This document shows positions 8,953 through 17,664 of a stretch of DNA of 64,000 nt, one piece after another. This stretch comes from Amycolatopsis acidiphila. GTDB taxonomy: Bacteria > Actinomycetota > Actinomycetes > Mycobacteriales > Pseudonocardiaceae. Where the stretch lies: positions 6,510,001 through 6,574,000 of the forward strand of contig NZ_CP090063.1 in assembly GCF_021391495.1 (NCBI RefSeq), written 5' to 3'. Under the pieces are notes generated by a model. That model had not been told where the DNA came from and searched no databases. It was given only the letters and a program-made list of their open reading frames with translations. A program made the position numbers and the translations under genes. Each line of letters begins with the position of its first letter. Position 1 is the first letter of the stretch.

Positions 8953-10010
8953 CGGTTTCCCTTCTGTCCCAGCACATCCACCAACGCCTCGACGGGCACC
9001 CAGGCCCCTTCGACGAGATATCCCCCGTCCGCGGCGACGACGTCCAGCGCGTCCCGCGGCTTACCGCACCGCCGCTCACATCCCGAGAAGTGCGCCCGCG
9101 CGGTCACCCCTCGCGCGTCGGCCCGCACGTCCGCGCGTGACTTCGCACACCCCGGCCGTCCGATGCACGCGCCGACGCCGGTGTCACTCGACAACGCCGC
9201 CAGCTCCGGCCGGTACTCCGGCACCACGACACTGCGCCACGGCGTCACCACGACGTCGCCCCGGAACGACCTCAACTGCTCCGCGCTCAGCTGTCCGAAC
9301 AGCGGCGCCACGCAGATCCCGCGGCCACCGTCGTCGCGGGCGAACGGCCCCACCGAGACCGGTCGCCGTGGCCTCGTCACCTCGGAAAACCCGGACAGCT
9401 CGCGCATCCGCCATGCGGTGCCCCGGACCTCCAGGAACCGCGACGCCTCCCGCACCAGCGCCTCGACAGCGTCGGCGATGGGCACTCGCGACCCGGGCGC
9501 GCCCGCACGCAACAGCACGCCCGTGCGGTCGTCCAGCGCCTGCCAGCACAGGTCGGCGTCCTCGGCGGCGACGTCGCCGCGGCCGTCGTCGAGGGCGAAG
9601 AGGAACCGGCCCGGCAGCCCGGCCAGCTCCGGCGCGGCGCACACCGCCGCGTCCAGCTCGGCGACCAGCGGCCGCACGTCCACCACCCCGCCGACGAGTC
9701 CACTGAGCGGCGACGCGAGGAAGTTGCGCACTCGCTCGTGTGCGGGTGCGGGCAGCAGGCCCGCGTCGGACAGCCGTCCCACCAGCTCGCCCGTGTCCCG
9801 CGAAAGCCCACGCAGCTGCACGTTCCCCCGCGACGTCAGATGCGCCGAGCCGTCGCCCAGCTCCTCCGCGCAGCCCGCCAGCACGTCCAGCTGCGCCGCG
9901 GTGACCCGGCCGCCCGGCAACCGCACCCTGGCCAGCGCGCCGTCGGCGGCGTCGTGGGTCGCGAACACGCCGGGGCACGCGTCCGGACGAGCGCGCGCGG
10001 AGATGGACAT
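8949..10010 (-). CDS. cobG: Precorrin-3B synthase CobG
   Basis: A protein of 353 residues related to sulfite/nitrite reductases. CobG is the oxygen-dependent enzyme that hydroxylates precorrin-3A to precorrin-3B before ring contraction and is the marker of the aerobic cobalamin route. Early [14 protein letters not shown] and late cysteines in [13 protein letters not shown] and [15 protein letters not shown] (around residues 280-320) match the siroheme/iron-sulfur binding half of this family. It is the first gene of the leftward operon. No B12-riboswitch consensus was recognised in the 110 bases between it and the divergent exporter gene. Confidence 0.92.
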   Translation of the reverse strand: MSISARARPDACPGVFATHDAADGALARVRLPGGRVTAAQLDVLAGCAEELGDGSAHLTSRGNVQLRGLSRDTGELVGRLSDAGLLPAPAHERVRNFLASPLSGLVGGVVDVRPLVAELDAAVCAAPELAGLPGRFLFALDDGRGDVAAEDADLCWQALDDRTGVLLRAGAPGSRVPIADAVEALVREASRFLEVRGTAWRMRELSGFSEVTRPRRPVSVGPFARDDGGRGICVAPLFGQLSAEQLRSFRGDVVVTPWRSVVVPEYRPELAALSSDTGVGACIGRPGCAKSRADVRADARGVTARAHFSGCERRCGKPRDALDVVAADGGYLVEGAWVPVEALVDVLGQKGNR

Positions 10011-10056
10011 GGCCCCAACTGTAAACGCCGGTTCACCACGCAGTGGAAAGCAGCAC

Positions 10057-10086
10057 TTGGATCAGATGTAGTACACCTGCTACATT
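10057..10086 (+). promoter_or_regulatory. Candidate promoter with overlapping TGTAG-N8-CTACA operator
   Basis: TTGGAT (10057-10062) and TACATT (10081-10086), 18 bases apart, resemble a housekeeping promoter for the rightward exporter operon. A perfect inverted repeat, TGTAG at 10067-10071 and CTACA at 10080-10084, lies over the spacer and the -10 box, where a bound protein would block transcription. The small XRE protein encoded at the end of the same operon is the obvious candidate (inference). Confidence 0.5.
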
Positions 10087-10120
10087 TCATCGCAGGATTT
10101 CAACAATGGGGAGAACAGCT

Positions 10121-11131
10121 ATGACAGTCGTCAACGGGGCGCGGGGGGTCGTGCACCCGGTGAGACCCGCGGCGGACAACGCCGTCCTCGACGTGCGTGA
10201 CCTGCGGATGCGCTACGGCAGCACCGACGTGCTCAAGGGGGTGGGCTTCACCGCCCGGCGCGGTGAGGTCGTGGCACTGCTGGGCCCGAACGGCGCGGGC
10301 AAGACCACCACGATCGAAATCCTGGAGGGGTTCCGCATGCGCTCGGCCGGGGAGGTCCAGGTGCTGGGAGTGGACCCCGCCCACGGGGACGAGGCGTGGC
10401 GGGCCCGGCTCGGCGTGGTCCTGCAGTCCTGGCGTGACCACGCGAAGTGGCGCGTCCGCGAGCTGCTGCAGCACCTCGGCTCGTACTACCGCGACTACTC
10501 GACCGACCACGTCCAGCGGCCTTGGGACGTGGACGAGCTGATCACGGCCGTCGGGCTGACCGAGCACGCGCACAAGCGGGCGGGCTCCCTCTCCGGCGGT
10601 CAGCGACGGCGGCTGGACGTGGCGATCGGCATCGTCGGGCGGCCGGAGCTGCTGTTCCTCGACGAGCCGACCGCCGGTTTCGACCCGGAGGCCCGCCGCG
10701 AGTTCCACGACCTGGTGCACCGGCTCTCCGACGACGACGACACCACGATCCTGCTCACCACGCACGATCTCGACGAGGCGGAGAAGCTGGCGGACCGGAT
10801 CCTGATCCTGGCAGGCGGTTCGATCATCGCCGACGGCTCCGCCGACGAGCTGTCGCGCCGGATGGCCACCGGGGCCGAGGTCAAGTGGACCCGCGACGGC
10901 CAGCGCTTCGTGCACTCGACCGTCGAGGCGACGAGGTTCGTACACGAGTTGTTCCTGCAGTACGGCGAGGAGATCGCCGACCTCGAGGTGCGCCGCGCGA
11001 GCCTCGAAGACACGTACATGGCGATGGTCCGGGAATTCGAGGACCACATGCCAGGCACGCGGCGCAGGAGCTGGCCACAGGAGGACCGATCGGGCGCGGG
11101 TGTCCCGCAGGACATCAGGGGGTCGAAATGA
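10121..11131 (+). CDS. ABC-2 type exporter, ATP-binding subunit
   Basis: A protein of 336 residues from the ATG at 10121, which has GGGGAG seven bases upstream; earlier in-frame ATGs have no such site. Walker A is LLGPNGAGKTTTIE (around residue 52), the Q-loop region VVLQSW, the signature SLSGGQRRRLDVA, and Walker B LLFLDEPTAGFDPEARRE followed by TTHDLDEAEKLADR. The C-terminal extension is typical of drug or antibiotic exporters of the DrrA type. Its stop overlaps the permease start. Cargo is unknown: it could be a drug, lipid or natural product. Confidence 0.92.
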   Translation: MTVVNGARGVVHPVRPAADNAVLDVRDLRMRYGSTDVLKGVGFTARRGEVVALLGPNGAGKTTTIEILEGFRMRSAGEVQVLGVDPAHGDEAWRARLGVVLQSWRDHAKWRVRELLQHLGSYYRDYSTDHVQRPWDVDELITAVGLTEHAHKRAGSLSGGQRRRLDVAIGIVGRPELLFLDEPTAGFDPEARREFHDLVHRLSDDDDTTILLTTHDLDEAEKLADRILILAGGSIIADGSADELSRRMATGAEVKWTRDGQRFVHSTVEATRFVHELFLQYGEEIADLEVRRASLEDTYMAMVREFEDHMPGTRRRSWPQEDRSGAGVPQDIRGSK

Positions 11132-11979
11132 GCGTGCTCGTCAACGCCGGCCGGGCCGGCTTCGTCCGGGGCCGCATCGAGCTCCGGCAGACCTTCACCA
11201 ACAGCCAGGACCTGTGGTCCTACCTGTTCCCCGCCGTCCTGCTGACCGTCGTGATGAGTTTCATGCGGGGCTCCAGCGTGCCGGGTATGAACTTCTCCCT
11301 CAGCTCGCTGACGCTGCCCGGCGTGCTCGGCATGAACATCGCCTTCGGCGGCCTGGTCAACCTGGCCCAGCAGCTGGTGACCGAGCGCGAGGACGGCACA
11401 CTGCTGCGGGCCAAGGCGGTCCCCAACGGGATGCTCGGCTACCTGGTCGGCAAGATCGTCCAGGTCTCCGGGATGTCGCTGATCGGCTGCGTGCTCGTGC
11501 TGATCCCCGGGCTCTTCGTGGCCAAGGGGCTCGACCTGGGCGCCGGCTCCTGGCTGGCCCTGCTCGGGGTGGTCGTGCTGGGGCTGGTCGCGACCATGCC
11601 GCTCGGCGCGATCATCGGCTCGCTGATGTCCAGCCCGCGCAGCATGGGCCTGGTGATGCTGCCCATCATGGGGCTCATCGGCATCTCCGGGATCTTCTAC
11701 CCGATCACCAGCCTGCCGAGCTGGGTGCAGGGCATCGGGCAGCTGTTCCCGGTCTACTGGCTGGGGCTGGGCATGCGCTCGGCGCTGCTGCCGGACACGC
11801 TGTCCGCGATCGAGATCGGGCACTCGTGGCGGCACCTGGAAACCGTCGGCGTGCTCGGCCTGTGGACGGTGGCCGGCCTGGTACTGGCGCCGATCGTGTT
11901 GCGTAGGATGGCGCGTCGCGAGTCCGGCTCGACCGTGGCCGCTCGCCGGGAGAAGGCCTTGCAGCGGATGCCGCGATGA
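11128..11979 (+). CDS. ABC-2 type exporter, permease subunit
   Basis: A protein of 283 residues with about six hydrophobic helices between residues 25 and 265. The segments ALLTEREDGTLLRAK-like (here QLVTEREDGTLLRAKAVP) and SGIFYPITSLPSWVQGIGQLFPVYW are typical of ABC-2 permeases (DrrB-like). It overlaps the ATPase upstream and the XRE gene downstream by four bases each, so the three form one coupled operon. The N-terminus is short and cytoplasmic. Confidence 0.9.
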   Translation: MSVLVNAGRAGFVRGRIELRQTFTNSQDLWSYLFPAVLLTVVMSFMRGSSVPGMNFSLSSLTLPGVLGMNIAFGGLVNLAQQLVTEREDGTLLRAKAVPNGMLGYLVGKIVQVSGMSLIGCVLVLIPGLFVAKGLDLGAGSWLALLGVVVLGLVATMPLGAIIGSLMSSPRSMGLVMLPIMGLIGISGIFYPITSLPSWVQGIGQLFPVYWLGLGMRSALLPDTLSAIEIGHSWRHLETVGVLGLWTVAGLVLAPIVLRRMARRESGSTVAARREKALQRMPR

Positions 11980-12212
11980 GCGCTGAGACGATCTACAACC
12001 GGATCGCGATGCTGCGCGCGGAACGGGGTATCTCACGGCGCCAGCTGGCCGAGGCGCTGGGCGTGCACTACCAGACGATCGGCTACCTCGAACGCGGCGA
12101 GTACAGCCCGAGCCTCTACCTGGCGTTGAAGATCGCACAGTACTTCGAGGTCGGCGTGGAGGTGATTTTCTCCACTGACCCGTTCCCCCGGCTCGGCGAG
12201 CGATCGGCTTGA
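11976..12212 (+). CDS. Small XRE-family HTH regulator of the exporter operon
   Basis: A 78-residue protein that is almost wholly a Cro/C1-type helix-turn-helix: MLRAERGISRRQLAEALGVH followed by YQTIGYLERGEYSPSLYLAL. No ligand-binding or dimerisation domain is present beyond a short C-terminal tail. It is translationally coupled to the permease (ATGA overlap). A likely role is repression of its own operon, possibly at the TGTAG-N8-CTACA site before the ATPase gene. That link is inferred from position alone. Confidence 0.88.
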   Translation: MSAETIYNRIAMLRAERGISRRQLAEALGVHYQTIGYLERGEYSPSLYLALKIAQYFEVGVEVIFSTDPFPRLGERSA

Positions 12213-12213
12213 C

Positions 12214-12264
12214 GCGGGGCCGCCCGCCCCCGGAGAGTGAGGGGCGAGAACTAGGAGGCCCCGC
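12214..12264 (+). promoter_or_regulatory. Nested hairpin in the cobN leader that partly hides its ribosome-binding site
   Basis: GCGGGGCC (12214-12221) can pair with GGCCCCGC (12257-12264), and inside it CGCCCC (12225-12230) with GGGGCG (12241-12246). The right outer arm includes the last two bases of the cobN AGGAGG (12253-12258) and ends one base before the GTG. Folding would therefore reduce cobN translation. It shows no similarity to a B12 riboswitch that I can recognise. Confidence 0.45.
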
Positions 12265-15200
12265 GTGATCCTGCTGCTGTCCACTTCGGACACCGACCTG
12301 CTCAGTGCCAGGGCGAGCTCCGCCGGGTACCGGCTGGCGAACCCGGCGCGGCTCGACCTCGGCGAGCTGCCCGCGCTGCTCGACGGCGTGCGGATCGTGG
12401 TGGTGCGCATCCTCGGGTCGGCGCGGACGTGGTCCGACGGCCTGGCCGCGGTCCGCGCGAGCGGCGCGCACGTCGTGGTGCTGGGCGGCGAGCAGGCCCC
12501 CGACGCGGAGCTGATGGAGCTGTCCACCGTGCCGGCGGGGATCGCCACCGAGGCACACGCCTACCTGGCGCAGGGCGGCCCCGAGAACCTCACCCAGCTG
12601 CACCGGTTCCTCTCCGACACCCTGCTGCTGACCGGCGACGGCTTCGAGCCGCCCGCGCCGCAGCCGATGTGGGGCGTGCTCGAACGGCAGCCGCGGCGTA
12701 CCGAGGGCCCGGTGGTAGCGATCCTGTACTACCGGGCGCACCACCTCTCGGGCAACACGGCGTTCGTCGAGGAGCTGGCGCGGGCGGTCGAGGACGCGGG
12801 CGGCCAGGCCCTGCCCATCCACTGCGCGTCGCTGCGCACGCGTGAACCGGCGATGATGGTGGAGCTGGGCAGGGCGGACGCCTTGCTGGTCACCGTGCTC
12901 GCGGCCGGTGGCACCCGGCCGTCGGCGGTCGGCGCGGGTGGCGACGACGAGGCGTGGGACGTGGCGGAGCTGGCCGCGCTCGACATCCCGATCCTGCAGG
13001 CGCTCTGCCTCACCAGCGACCACGAGACCTGGCAGGGCAGCAACGAGGGTCTGTCCCCTTTGGACGCCGGGAACCAGATGGCGGTCCCGGAGTTCGACGG
13101 GCGGATCATCACGGTTCCGTTCTCCTTCAAGGAGCTCGACGAGGACGGCCTGCCGCACTACGTGCCCGACACCGAGCGCGCCGCCCGTGTCGCACGCATC
13201 GCGCTGGCGCACGCGCGGCTGCGCCACACCCCGCCCGCCGAGCGGCGGATCGCGCTGATGCTCTCCGCGTACCCGACGAAGCACTCGCGGGTCGGTAATG
13301 CGGTCGGCCTGGACACGCCCGCGTCCGCGGTGAAGCTGCTGCGCCGGATGATCGAGCAGGGCTACGACCTCGGCCCGGAACCGTTCCCCGGCATCGAGTC
13401 CGGCGACGGCGACGAGCTGATCCACGCGCTCATCGCGGCGGGCGGGCAGGATCCCGAGTGGCTGACCGAGGAACAGCTTGCGGGCAACCCGATCCGAGTC
13501 CCCGCCGATCGCTACCGCGAGTGGTTCGCGGCACTTCCCGAACAGCTGCGCGCGGAGATGGAGCAGCACTGGGGCCCACCGCCCGGCGAGCTGTACGTCG
13601 ACGGTGGGGACATCGTGCTGGCGTCGCTGCAGGCGGGCAACGTCGTGCTGATGATCCAGCCGCCACGGGGGTTCGGCGAGAACCCGGTCGCGATCTACCA
13701 CAACCCGGACCTGCCGCCGAGCCACCACTACCTGGCGGCCTACCGCTGGCTGGAGGCGGAGTTCGGCGCGCACGCGGTGGTGCACCTGGGCAAGCACGGC
13801 TCGCTGGAATGGCTGCCGGGCAAGACCGCCGGCCTGTCGGCGTCCTGCGCACCGGACGCGGTGCTGGGCAACCTGCCGCTGATCTACCCGTTCCTGATCA
13901 ACGACCCCGGCGAGGGCGCGCAGGCGAAGCGGCGTGCGCACGCCACGATCGTCGACCACCTCATCCCGCCGATGGCCCGCGCGGAGAGCTACGGCGACCT
14001 GGCGCGGCTGGAGCAGCTGCTCGACGAGCACGCGAACATCTCGGCGATGGACCCGGCGAAACTGCCCGCGATCCGCGCCCAGATCTGGACCCTGATCCAG
14101 GCCGCCAAGCTCGACCACGACCTCGGCATCGCGGAACGCCCGCACGACGTGGAGTTCGACGACTTCCTGCTGCACATCGACGGCTGGCTGTGTGAGGTCA
14201 AGGACGCGCAGATCCGGGACGGGCTGCACATCCTCGGCGAGGCGCCGACCGGCGAGGCACGGGTGAACCTGGTGCTCGCGATGCTTCGGGCGCAGCAGAT
14301 GTGGGGCGGGCAGGCCGGTGCGGTCCAGGGGCTGCGTTCCGCGCTGGGCCTGAAGGAGGACGCCCCGCTGTCCGATGTGGACGCGGTCGAGCGGACGGCG
14401 AGGCAGCTCGTGCTGGACATGGAGGCCGCGGACTGGTCGGTCGACGCGATCACCGTCGAGGAGCCGGTGGCGAGCGTGCTGCGGTTCGCGGCGACGGAGA
14501 TCGTGCCACGGCTGGCGGGCACGACCGGTGAGATCGACGCGGTCCTGCACGCGCTCGACGGCGGGTACATCCCGGCCGGGCCGAGCGGTTCTCCGTTGCG
14601 GGGCCTGGTGAACGTGCTGCCGACGGGCCGCAACTTCTACACGGTCGACCCGAAGGCGATCCCGAGCCGGCTCGCCTGGGAGACCGGCCAGGCGCTGGCG
14701 GACTCGCTGCTGCGGCGGTACCGGGAGGACACCGGGGACTGGCCGCAGTCGGTCGGCCTGTCGGTCTGGGGCACGTCGGCGATGCGCACGTCGGGCGACG
14801 ACGCGGCGGAAGTGCTGGCGCTGCTGGGCGTGCAGCCGGTGTGGGACGAGGCGTCCCGGCGGGTCACCGGTCTCGAGCCGGTCCCGCTCGCCGAGCTGGG
14901 CAGGCCGCGGATCGACGTGACCGTGCGGATCAGCGGGTTCTTCCGGGACGCGTTCCCGCACGTGATCGACCTGCTCGACGACGCCGTGCGGCTCGTGGCA
15001 GCGTTGGCCGAACCCGTTGAGAGCAACTACGTCCGGGCCCACTTCCTGTCCGATATGGACACTCACGGTGACGAACGCCGTGCCACGACCCGGATCTTCG
15101 GCTCGAAGCCGGGCGCCTACGGTGCGGGGCTGCTGCCGCTGATGGACTCCGGCAACTGGCGCGACGACGCGGACCTGGCGGAGGTGTACGCGACGTGGGG

Positions 15201-15807
15201 CGGCTACGCCTACGGGCGGTCGCTGGACGGGAAGCCCGCGCGGGAGGACATGGAGAGCTCGTACCGGCGGATCGTCGTCGCGGCGAAGAACACCGACACG
15301 CGCGAGCACGACATCGCCGACTCCGACGACTACTTCCAGTACCACGGCGGCATGATCGCCTTCACCCGCGCGCTGACGGGCCAGGCGCCGGCGTCGTACA
15401 TCGGCGACTCGACGAGCCCGGACGCGGTCCGCACGCGCTCGCTGCACGAGGAGACGGCGCGGGTGTTCCGGGCCCGGGTCGTCAACCCGCGCTGGCTCGC
15501 CGCGATGCGCAAGCACGGGTACAAGGGCGCCTTCGAGCTCGCCGCGACGGTCGACTACCTGTTCGGCTTCGACGCGACGGCCGGCGTGGTGGACGACTGG
15601 ATGTATGAGAAGCTGTCCGAGTCGTACGTGCTGGACCAGCAGAACCAGGAGTTCCTGGCGAAGTCCAACCCGTGGGCGCTGCGCGGGATCGTCGAGCGGC
15701 TGACGGAGGCCGCGGACCGTGGCCTGTGGGCCGAGCCGGACCCGGAGCTGCTGGCGCAGCTGCGCGAGGTCTACCTCCGCACGGAGGGCGACCTGGAGGG
15801 GTCGTGA
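12265..15807 (+). CDS. cobN: Cobaltochelatase large subunit CobN
   Basis: A protein of 1180 residues, the normal CobN size. The GTG start has AGGAGG six bases upstream. CobN is the tetrapyrrole-binding subunit of the ATP-dependent complex that inserts cobalt into hydrogenobyrinic acid a,c-diamide with CobS and CobT, or a ChlI/ChlD-type pair. Family motifs include IALMLSAYPTKHSRVGNAVG, HHYLAAYRWLE, VVHLGKHGSLEWLPGK, GNLPLIYPFLINDPGEGAQA and SVWGTSAMRTSGDD. No chelatase AAA subunits lie nearby. The gene follows the exporter operon by 52 bases; that gap holds a hairpin over the start region. A magnesium-chelatase role (BchH-like) is less likely given the cob genes around it. Confidence 0.95.
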   Translation: MILLLSTSDTDLLSARASSAGYRLANPARLDLGELPALLDGVRIVVVRILGSARTWSDGLAAVRASGAHVVVLGGEQAPDAELMELSTVPAGIATEAHAYLAQGGPENLTQLHRFLSDTLLLTGDGFEPPAPQPMWGVLERQPRRTEGPVVAILYYRAHHLSGNTAFVEELARAVEDAGGQALPIHCASLRTREPAMMVELGRADALLVTVLAAGGTRPSAVGAGGDDEAWDVAELAALDIPILQALCLTSDHETWQGSNEGLSPLDAGNQMAVPEFDGRIITVPFSFKELDEDGLPHYVPDTERAARVARIALAHARLRHTPPAERRIALMLSAYPTKHSRVGNAVGLDTPASAVKLLRRMIEQGYDLGPEPFPGIESGDGDELIHALIAAGGQDPEWLTEEQLAGNPIRVPADRYREWFAALPEQLRAEMEQHWGPPPGELYVDGGDIVLASLQAGNVVLMIQPPRGFGENPVAIYHNPDLPPSHHYLAAYRWLEAEFGAHAVVHLGKHGSLEWLPGKTAGLSASCAPDAVLGNLPLIYPFLINDPGEGAQAKRRAHATIVDHLIPPMARAESYGDLARLEQLLDEHANISAMDPAKLPAIRAQIWTLIQAAKLDHDLGIAERPHDVEFDDFLLHIDGWLCEVKDAQIRDGLHILGEAPTGEARVNLVLAMLRAQQMWGGQAGAVQGLRSALGLKEDAPLSDVDAVERTARQLVLDMEAADWSVDAITVEEPVASVLRFAATEIVPRLAGTTGEIDAVLHALDGGYIPAGPSGSPLRGLVNVLPTGRNFYTVDPKAIPSRLAWETGQALADSLLRRYREDTGDWPQSVGLSVWGTSAMRTSGDDAAEVLALLGVQPVWDEASRRVTGLEPVPLAELGRPRIDVTVRISGFFRDAFPHVIDLLDDAVRLVAALAEPVESNYVRAHFLSDMDTHGDERRATTRIFGSKPGAYGAGLLPLMDSGNWRDDADLAEVYATWGGYAYGRSLDGKPAREDMESSYRRIVVAAKNTDTREHDIADSDDYFQYHGGMIAFTRALTGQAPASYIGDSTSPDAVRTRSLHEETARVFRARVVNPRWLAAMRKHGYKGAFELAATVDYLFGFDATAGVVDDWMYEKLSESYVLDQQNQEFLAKSNPWALRGIVERLTEAADRGLWAEPDPELLAQLREVYLRTEGDLEGS

Positions 15808-15825
15808 CGATTTCCGGCCGCGAGC

Positions 15826-16200
15826 CTAGGTCCTGATCCACAGGCAGAACGGGTGCCCCGCCGGGTCGAGGTACACGCGGACGTCGTCCTGCGGCTGGTA
15901 CTTCGCGAGGACGCCGCCGGCGGCCTCGACGACCTCGCTCGCGGCGGCGAGGTCGTCGACCTCGATGTCGAGGTGCAGTTGCATCTGCTGCTCGTCCCGG
16001 CCTGCGGGCCACGCCGGCGGCGCGTGCTCGCTCTCCAGCTGGAACGACAGCCCGGCGCTGCCGTCGGCCGGGCGCAGTGTCACCCACTCCGGCTCGTAGC
16101 TGCCGACCGGCCAGCCCAGGATCTTCCGGTAGAAGTCGGCCAGGCCCCGGGGATCGGGGGTCCCGAGGACCGTGGAGGTCAGCTTGAACGTCGGCGTCAC
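15826..16200 (-). CDS. VOC (glyoxalase/bleomycin-resistance fold) protein
   Basis: A 124-residue protein with the two beta-alpha-beta halves of the vicinal oxygen chelate fold. The N-terminal half has VLGTPDPRGLADFYRKILGW and a later DGSAGLSFQLE. The C-terminal half has MQLHLDIEVDDLAAASEVVE and ends YLDPAGHPFCLW, which supplies the usual late metal or substrate residues. Such small VOC proteins are often annotated as glyoxalases but rarely have a known substrate. It ends 18 bases after convergent cobN and is preceded by a decayed kinase gene on the same strand. Confidence 0.85.
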   Translation of the reverse strand: MTPTFKLTSTVLGTPDPRGLADFYRKILGWPVGSYEPEWVTLRPADGSAGLSFQLESEHAPPAWPAGRDEQQMQLHLDIEVDDLAAASEVVEAAGGVLAKYQPQDDVRVYLDPAGHPFCLWIRT

Positions 16201-16239
16201 CCCCCGAGCGTAAACGCTGCCCGGCCCGCCGGGCGGAGA

Positions 16240-16790
16240 TCACCGCCGGGCCGACGGCACCGCGATCGTGAACGCCGCACCACCCTCGGGCGCCGGGCCC
16301 GCGGTGATCGTGCCGCCCATCCGGGTCACCAGGCCGTGCGCCAGCGCCAGCCCGACCCCCCGAGCCGACCGGCCGCCGCCCCCGGTACTTCGCGTTCAGC
16401 GCGCCGCGCTCGAAGGCCATCGCGTAGTCCTCCGGCGCGAGACCCGGACCGCCGTCGCGGACCTGCAGGACGCCGGAATCGTTGAGCGACAACGTCAATG
16501 GCGCCCGCGCGGGGGTCACCCGCAACGCGTTCTCCGCCAGCCCGTCCAGCACCTGCCGCAACCGCCGGGCGTCCACCACCGCGACGTCCGCCGTGCGGCG
16601 CAGTGGCCGCGCCAGCAGGCGCCCGAGCAGGAGCGCGGCCACCGCGGCCGGTCCCACGGACCTCGACGAGGTCCGCCTGCCCGGACACCGTGCGGGTGGC
16701 CGAAATCGACTGCCCCGCGCCGATCCCCTTCGCCCCGGCGACCGCGAGACACACCGTGGTGATCCGGAAGGCGAGCGACCGGCGCATCAC
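16240..16790 (-). pseudogene. Decayed sensor histidine kinase
   Basis: Kinase sequence is spread over three frames. The first piece starts at the ATG at 16790 (MMRRSLAFRITTVCLAVAGA, a first membrane helix). Near 16655 the frame changes to a second helix and HAMP-like start (AVAALLLGRLLARPLRR) and an ATPase part with RQVLDGLAENALRVTP (N box) and VRDGGPGLAPED (G1 box). A second shift at a run of five C on the + strand (16379-16383) leads to GVGLALAHGLVTRMGGTI (G2 box) and the stop at 16240-16242. Most of the sensor domain and the histidine phosphorylation domain are absent; about 183 codons remain where 350 or more are usual. The start overlaps the response-regulator stop, so this was its partner. 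Confidence 0.85.
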
Positions 16791-17485
16791 GCCCCGTCCG
16801 CCGCGTACCCGACGCCGCGAACCGTCCTGATAGGACTAGCCGGTCCGAGTTTCGCCCGCAGCTGGGCGATGTGCACGTCCACCGTCCGCGTCCCGGCCGA
16901 CGCCGAGTAGCCCCACACCGCGCTGAGCAGCTGGCCGCGCTCGAACACCCGCCCGGGCTGCCGCAGCAGCTGCGCGAGCAGCTCGAACTCGGTCGACGTC
17001 AACGCGACCTCCTGCACACCGGCCCACACCCGGCGCTGCGTGACGTCCAGCCGGACCTCCCCGGCGGTGAACACCTCGGCCCGCGCGCCCGGGCCCCGGC
17101 GGAGCACGGTGCGTACCCGTGCCGCCAGTTCCCGCGGGGAGAACGGCTTCGTCACGTAGTCGTCGGCACCGAGCTCGAGCCCGAGCAGCCGGTCGACCTC
17201 GTCGTCGCGAGCCGTCACGAACAGCACCGGCGTCCAGTCACCGGCGGCGCGCATGGTCCGGCAGACCTCTGCACCGTCCATCCCGGACAGTCCGATGTCG
17301 AGCACCACCGCCACCGGCCGCAATCGCCGGACGGCGGCGAGCGCGGCGTCCCCGTCGGACTCGCGGTGCACGGCGAACCCGTCCCGCCGCAGGTAGAGCG
17401 CGATGAGCTCGGCGATCGCGGTCTCGTCCTCGACGACGAGTACCAGACCGCGGCCGGGTGCGGACATCGGGTCTCCCGGGCTCAC
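16787..17485 (-). CDS. OmpR-family response regulator
   Basis: A protein of 232 residues from the ATG at 17485, or 226 from an in-frame ATG at 17467. The receiver domain (about 14-125) has the acidic pair VEDE, the phospho-acceptor Asp63 in VLDIGLSGMDG, Thr91 in FVTARDDE and Lys113 in YVTKPFSPRELAAR. The C-terminal winged helix (about 140-230) ends TVDVHIAQLRAKLG...IRTVRGVGY. It appears fully intact although its coupled kinase gene downstream is broken, so it must be phosphorylated by another kinase, act without phosphorylation, or be on the way to loss. It overlaps the small lipoprotein gene upstream by four bases. Confidence 0.93.
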   Translation of the reverse strand: MSPGDPMSAPGRGLVLVVEDETAIAELIALYLRRDGFAVHRESDGDAALAAVRRLRPVAVVLDIGLSGMDGAEVCRTMRAAGDWTPVLFVTARDDEVDRLLGLELGADDYVTKPFSPRELAARVRTVLRRGPGARAEVFTAGEVRLDVTQRRVWAGVQEVALTSTEFELLAQLLRQPGRVFERGQLLSAVWGYSASAGTRTVDVHIAQLRAKLGPASPIRTVRGVGYAADGA

Positions 17486-17664
17486 GGCGAGCCGTCGCCC
17501 GCCATCTCCGAATCGATCGCGTCCAGCGTAGTCCGGATCTGGCTCAGTTCGTCCTGCGGTCGCGGCGCGGACGGGCTGCTCGTGGCGTGGTCGCGGCAGC
17601 CGGTGCAGCCGAGCGCCAGCGCGAGCAGCGCGGCAGCGGTCACGACACTCCTGCGCACGGTCAC
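17482..17664 (-). CDS. Small exported protein, probable lipoprotein
   Basis: A 60-residue product from a GTG at 17664. The N-terminus VTVRRSVVTAAALLALALGC is positively charged, then hydrophobic, and ends in an imperfect lipobox before Cys20; Cys23 follows. The mature peptide is only about 40 residues and polar, ending in an acidic helix-like segment. The coding frame overlaps the response-regulator start by four bases and the end of the secreted-protein gene by four bases, so all are co-transcribed with the two-component genes. It could be an accessory to the former sensor. No family was recognised. Confidence 0.65.
   Translation of the reverse strand: MTVRRSVVTAAALLALALGCTGCRDHATSSPSAPRPQDELSQIRTTLDAIDSEMAGDGSP

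Noticed and set aside
10011-10120. Cobalamin riboswitch before cobG, cobN or cbiD
   Set aside because: I looked for a B12-box-like conserved core and a long structured leader. The leaders are too short (about 110 bases shared with a divergent gene, and 52 bases), and no consensus was recognised.
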